Source of the DNA: Eutreptiella sp. 'Long Island Sound 2002'
Taxonomy: Eukaryota > Euglenozoa > Euglenophyceae > Eutreptiales > Eutreptiaceae
DNA: 64,000 bases
Assembly (NCBI GenBank): GCA_964036045.1
Contig: OZ038398.1
Coordinates: forward strand, 26,480,109 to 26,544,108
Direction: 5' to 3'
In this document: positions 59,732-64,000 of the stretch, one piece after another
Numbering within the stretch: position 1 is the first letter of the stretch
Layout of the letters: every line of letters begins with the position of its first letter
Position numbers and translations under genes: made by a program
The notes under the pieces: model-generated
What the model was told of the DNA's origin: nothing
Database searches by the model: none
What the model saw: only the letters and a program-made list of their open reading frames with translations

Positions 59732-59914
59732 GCGTATTTGTCGCTGGTCCCCTCGTTTCTGGACATCGATGAATCACACAGTGCCGTTACAGATGTTGAT
59801 GCCAGCACCATCAGCATGGGGGATGACGTGAAACGGCGGTATCAAGTTGAGCACTGCGTGGGAAAAGGAACATATGGCACAGTGTGGAAGGCTTTGCGTC
59901 GGGACGCAAAGGAG
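59732..59914 (+). CDS. Protein kinase exon (glycine-rich loop), MAPK15/ERK7-like
   Basis: A 183-bp exon, phase 0 at both ends, preceded by TTTTTTTAG and followed by GTATGTG. The in-frame ATG at 59816 gives 33 codons to the donor: a tyrosine-led first strand (RRYQVEHCV), the ATP-binding glycine loop GKGTYGTVWKA (GxGxxGxV) and RRDAKE. The order KYELxxxxGKGAYGIVWKA followed by a basic pair and a -GE end is typical of the MAPK15/ERK7 branch, where the next residues are VVAVKK. The split just before beta-3 suits an intron here. The ATG may be the start or may be internal, since the frame is open upstream to the acceptor (SFLDIDESHSAV). The rest of the kinase (VAxK lysine, HRD, DFG) was not found downstream in this window. 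So this is an orphan exon, or the next intron is longer than 4 kb. Confidence 0.6.
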
Positions 59915-61278
59915 GTATGTGAGGTGATCCCACTCTTCGGCCATACTCCTGCTGGGTTTGACCTTTGTTTCTGCTATTTCAGCAGGCAGCATGCAGCTCT
60001 GTGCCTCTCTACGAGATTGCATATGCCACACGCCTCCAGAGAAAGAAAGACCCAAATCATTGTTTGGAATCACAGTGGACAGTGCAGGATAATTGTGGCC
60101 TGCAGAGCCGATGTGGCCTGTGGGGCTTATGGTGGGGTTCCACTCACCTCGATTGCAGGGCCGACGGACGTGAGTTGAGGACGCAAGCTTTCCAAAAAGG
60201 ATTCCCACAATACAACTGTGTGACTAATTTGTCAGTGCAAACGGGACCAGAGCGGTGACGCCATTGATGTAAGACACAAACTGCAGTTCAATGTGATTAC
60301 CCTGAGAGCCCTGGTTGGCTAAGACATGGAAAAATAAGAATGCAAAATGCTGCACTGAAATTCGCCAGCTCCACCACAGCTGACAGCACAACGCCTCCCA
60401 TTGTACCAAACAAAACAAGATCTGATATTATTTGAACACGGCAAATGGCCATTTTTTCGGTCTCATGCCGGTTTGTTTTGCCAGTACAACGGAATTGCCC
60501 ACGGTGCAAGCGCGATGTATGAGTTATGGGGCTGGTATATCAGCGACCCTTCTGGCGTGTTTGTCACCGTCTTGCACAGGAGCGCCTCATTGTATGCCAT
60601 TTTTTTTGCTAGTCTGGGGTTTTTTCAGACGCTCATTTTCAATGTGTGGTCCTACATACTGTATTATTTTCCACTGTGGCAGGTGGCAACGGAGATTGTA
60701 CATACCAAACACATTGGGCCAATGGGCACTTGCCACATCGCAGCTTTCTGTGCCAATGTGCAGCATGAAATCGTTCCTCTTTGGACCAAATGGGTTTCGT
60801 TTGTGACGTACTTGTCAGTCACACCGTTTGTGCATCACAGCGTGTCTGTCACAGGGACACAGACTCACAGGAACAGGGACCATCAAAACTACTCAGCAAA
60901 GAACAAAAACGACAATTTTCAAACTTTAGAATTTTCATTTTTTGTTTGCAGCTGGGAAAACAGTCCATCCCGTTCCAGACATTCTGTGCAGTGCAAATGT
61001 AATGCACTCACCGGGCCGACATCGGCGCTTTGTACCTCAAGTCTGGTTCAGAAGCCTCACTTCCTCAGCTTACCTTGGCAATGGCACAGCTGTCAGCATG
61101 TGGCTTGCACAGCGGCGCTGATGTAACCCAGCCCATCCCCCACCCGTCACATGCTGAGATTCTGAGTGTTACCAAAGGTGAGTGGCAGGATACAATGTAT
61201 CTAGAAGACAACAGTGTTGTTTCTGCCTTATGGGATCGGGGCTGCTATCTCGGGATGGGCGGCTGAGGGTCTCCCCCG
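59915..61278. other. Putative intron or spacer with a 241-codon open frame
   Basis: Begins with the GT donor of the kinase exon. A forward frame at 60401-61126 stays open for 241 codons but has an odd aromatic/serine composition and contains several TTTGCAG- and CACAG-type acceptor-like sites. No kinase motif was found in any forward frame, so I treat it as intron or spacer. Confidence 0.35.
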
Positions 61279-61293
61279 CCCCCCCCCCCCCCC

Positions 61294-61564
61294 GTTGCAC
61301 AACTTTTTGTGTCCATCTAGTGCTCCCTAACCACCCCTCCTCATGGGACGGGAGGGGCGCTGCTGCGCAAAGGCAGAGGTCATGGGGGGCGTTCAGACTC
61401 AGATCTTGAACCCCCCCCCCACCAGACGTGGAGTTTGTGGCTGTGGGGAACAAGAAAAAGTCGAGGGGCCGAGCCACAGCCAACAGGCACGCCCCCACCA
61501 CAAGGATGCAACACAAATGCGACCAGACCACTGCCCTTTGGAGAGAAATTCAGGTGGTACACGG
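61294..61564 (+). repeat. Direct repeat shared with 63504-63769
   Basis: About 265 bp nearly identical to 63504-63769, starting CCGTTGCACAACTTTTTGTG and ending CAGGTGGTACAC. It contains a C run (61411-61420) and encodes, forward, GRATANRHAPTTRMQHKCDQ and TTALWREIQVVH. After it the copies diverge but remain alignable for a short distance. Confidence 0.8.
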
Positions 61565-63081
61565 CAGACCTACTCAGGACTGTGGAGGATCCGGAGGAGA
61601 TCCTCTGGGACCAGCCGGCATTGTCGGTATCTTCCCCCCTGGGGCTAATGCATTGGGCTGCAGTGAGGGCTCACTGGCAACTCCGTTCCACCCACAAATT
61701 CCACCTACAAGCCCCCCCCTCCCCAGTGGCACCATTTTTTGAAGCTGTGGTCCGCAGTTTTGGTGGACTGGTTGGACCATCCGGCTCCCTCCTTTCCGCG
61801 ATCAGAAACACAGCTAATGGTCCGGGCACTGGAGGCCTTGGGCCAAAGGGAATGCCTCAGGCACCCCAAAGTACTGAAAGCCGGGGACAGAAGACCACCA
61901 AAATTGATGAAACCCCAGCGTAAACACCGCAAAAAGGATCTACATAAACAGGAATTGTGTGGGTATCACAAGCAAATCATTGAGAGATACAGACAGGCAG
62001 GGTGGGAAATAATATTTTCAGACGGATCGTCAGCCAATCACCGCTCAGTGGGACAAGTGGGGGGGGGGACGGGGTGTTCTTTGGGGACAGCCGGGATACG
62101 GCGGAGTTCATCCCCGTACATGAAAGACAGAGCAACAACCGCGGGGAAGTCAGGGCAGCTTTCAGGGCATTGCAGGGAAAACGCCTGGAAAGCAAACACT
62201 CATCTGCCCCGACTCAATGCTGGTGGTTGATGGGGCGCCGGGGAAAGCGCAAAAATGGAAATGGCATCAGTGGGTGGGATCGAATGGACCAGTGAGCCAT
62301 GTGGACTTGTGGGAGGAAATCCTATCCTTGCTTGAAATCTGTGGCAATGAAGTGCGCTGGCTTCAGGTGCCGTCTCATGTAGGAATCAAGGGTAACCACA
62401 AAGCCGATGAACTGGCGGATGTGGGGCGCCGCAAATCCCCACTCCTATTTGGCCATATTTCTGTGAACATGGTGGGCAGGGTGCAGGTAGAAGAGGATGG
62501 GGAGGAGGAATTTGATGAGCAGTCGCTGTTGGGAGACGAAGGGGAACCAGCAGACGTAGAGGATTTGGTAGCCCCGACCACCCCAGTGCGCCAAACTGGG
62601 GATGCACTGAGCACTCCAGTGAGGCACACCCCACGAGCACCCACAAAACGGAGTGGTGGAACGCCGCTCATGGACGTGGAGGCCTGTATGCTGCTGAGGC
62701 TGAATAAGAGAAGCAACCCCCCCCCCCCCCCTGTCCTGGACTTTGAGCCCATATACAGTATTCGCAGACGGTTGGTCAGGTCAGCTAGTGAAACCCCCCA
62801 ACTGGGGCTCGGTCAATTCCAAACACCCAGAGTAGTTGGGCCGGCGCACCACACGTCCCGGATGCCACTACAGGCTTCGCCAATGTCACCGGAAGCCTTA
62901 GCAAACCTTGCAACTCGTCCCAATGGAAGATGTGCACCCCACCCCGCCAAAGTTTAGGATGAGCGAAGCGTCCTCTAGGTCGCACGATTATATGGACACG
63001 ACGTCCACCATTTCCTGCGATACGGAAGGGTCACCACTTACCAACCCCCCGAGATCCCCCATGCAGCGAATGCCTATGTGA
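61424..63081 (+). pseudogene. RNase H-domain protein of a retroelement, frameshifted
   Basis: Forward coding relic. Before the domain: TTALWREIQVVH, WYTADLLRTVEDPEEILWD, LGLMHWAAVRAHWQLRS, then LMVRALEALGQRE. The RNase HI fold follows: FSDGSS (first Asp 62021-62023), HERQSNNRGEVRAAFRAL (Glu 62146-62148), MLVVDG (Asp 62229-62231), DLWEEILSLLEI, VRWLQVPSHVGIKGNHKADE (His 62376-62378, last Asp 62406-62408). All four acidic residues are present. The C-terminus is acidic then threonine/proline-rich and best ends RSPMQRMPM at TGA 63079-63081. Frame changes fall near the C run at 61709-61715 and six T at 61735, at the ten-G run 62059-62068, near 62180-62200 and near 62920. RNase H after an RT-like tail is usual for non-LTR elements, but no RT core is in the window, so a domesticated or partial copy is possible. 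Confidence 0.7.
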
Positions 63082-63503
63082 GGAATCGCCCTATGGGACA
63101 TGAACAAACCCCCAAACACCCCGTGCAATGTATGGTTGTGTGCAATTGACCTTCACCGATCCTGGACCCACTAGATTTTTAAACCTAAGGACCAAACATG
63201 AAGTCCCCAGGGGTACTGGCCGAAGGGGGCCAGCGCTATGCAGGTGCACCAAGGGACTGACCTCTGACCGGAATGTACGCCATTCACCCGATAGAGTCAG
63301 CACCACAGCCACTTGAGTGAACGGCATGGTAATGGACCACTATACATAAGGAAGGATGGCTGGAGAACAAGGGTGGAAGCACCGGGATAGTCGCCTAGCA
63401 AAAACCCAAACGCGTTGCGAACCTACTGAGAATTTGCTGAGAACATTGGCGAAAATCACGGGGACATCCAGTTCAGCCGACTGACCATTTGATGCCCACC
63501 GTT
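63082..63503. other. Spacer between the two element copies
   Basis: No coding frame of note. This is the interval between the RNase H relic and the next copy of the shared 5' segment, so it may hold the 3' untranslated end of the element. Confidence 0.4.
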
Positions 63504-64000
63504 GCACAACTTTTTGTGTCCGTCTAGTGCTCCCTAACCACCCCTCCTCATGGGACGGGAGGGGCGTTGCTGCGCAAAGGCAGAGGTCATGGCGGGCGTT
63601 TAGACTCAGATCTTGAACCCCCCCCCCCACCAGACGTGGAGTCTGTGGCTGTGGGGAACAAGAAAAAGTGAGGGGCGGAGCCACAGCCAACAAGCACGCC
63701 CCCACCACAAGGATGCAACACAAATGCGACCAAACCACTGCCCTTTGGAGAGAAATTCAGGTGGTACACACAGACCTACGCAGGCTACGGTGGGACCACA
63801 TACTGAGGGAAAAGAGGAGACGGGGCTGGACAGGAGACTACCCGAATGGAGGAACACGAATGTATCTCCTGGGACCAGACAGAGTCCTTGTGCAGGTAGT
63901 GGTAGGTTGTGCGTGGGTACCGGAGGGAAGTGTTTATCATGGGAGAAGGGATACACTTCATAGTGGACGACTCAGTGACTGGGGTTGAGAACGTAGGGAC
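63504..64000 (+). pseudogene. Second, head-to-tail copy of the element start (truncated by the window)
   Basis: Shares 63504-63769 with 61294-61564. A one-base deletion relative to copy 1 near 63670 makes a stop after GNKKK, then the frame reads RGGATANKHAPTTRMQHKCD, VVHTDLRRLRWDHILREKRR, MYLLGPDRVLVQVVV and so on to 63988. It does not reach an RNase H domain inside the window. Confidence 0.5.

Noticed and set aside
60401-61126. 241-codon protein-coding gene
   Set aside because: Odd composition, no domain, and it lies where the kinase intron should be. Kept only as a note in the spacer entry.
61169-61531. Minus-strand frame conserved between the two element copies
   Set aside because: Conservation follows from near-identical DNA. 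The plus strand carries the RNase H reading and explains it.

Overview
This window looks like a piece of a large, repeat-rich eukaryotic nuclear genome, most likely from an alga or another protist. The reasons are very low coding density, one clean exon with spliceosomal-type borders, an 89-bp satellite, several minisatellites and microsatellites, dispersed repeat families, and coding remains that look like decayed transposable elements. No bacterial-style operon, rRNA, tRNA or CRISPR array could be supported. A prasinophyte green alga with a repeat-laden genome is a guess only. Nothing in the sequence fixes the species.

Layout, left to right. 0-3.2 kb: no gene, first copy of a dispersed repeat (called R1 here) and CCTAGT inverted repeats. 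3.2-7.3 kb: two decayed genes transcribed away from each other (A on minus, B on plus), both with SAP-like segments and A with a zinc-ribbon-like cluster; probably one unrecognised mobile element. 7.9-8.5 kb: short direct repeats and CCTAGT fold-back repeats. 8.5-15.5 kb: mostly empty, with a CTGCAG-containing tandem repeat and R1 copy 2. 15.5-19.4 kb: the best coding relic, a minus-strand protein of roughly 1,300 codons broken by frameshifts and three TAG codons. Its motifs (SDGD, then DxxHxxKR, then NPKDK-x-NVP, then a leucine-rich block ending NGADFLP, then NPRT with W..GR) match a transposon-associated protein family I recall from other eukaryotes. 19.5-20.2 kb: 48-bp tandem repeat with higher-order structure. 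22.3 kb: GAT microsatellite. 23.3-25.8 kb: degenerate 55-bp minisatellite that switches orientation several times. 28.8-31.4 kb: 89-bp satellite, about 29-30 monomers. 32.7-33.8 kb: pentanucleotide arrays in inverted orientation inside a direct repeat. 33.8-40 kb: coding-like patches without identity. 40-49 kb: nothing convincing. 49.3-51.9 kb: two decayed coding frames. 52.4-54.7 kb: R1 and R2 repeats and a four-unit 190-bp tandem repeat. 54.9-55.9 kb: decayed coding region, weakly hAT-like. 59.7 kb: one protein kinase exon (MAPK15/ERK7-like glycine loop) ending in a GT donor. 61.3-64 kb: an RNase H protein with all four catalytic acidic residues but several frameshifts, followed head-to-tail by the start of a second related copy.

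How it works together: the window is best read as a graveyard of mobile elements and tandem repeats with one fragment of an ordinary host gene (the kinase). A recurring oddity is G or C homopolymers of 9-16 bases, at least 33 of them, nearly all outside 15.1-39.7 kb. Some lie at equivalent positions in different copies of the same repeat. Several frameshifts in coding relics fall at or near homopolymers, so some breaks may be sequencing errors rather than real decay.
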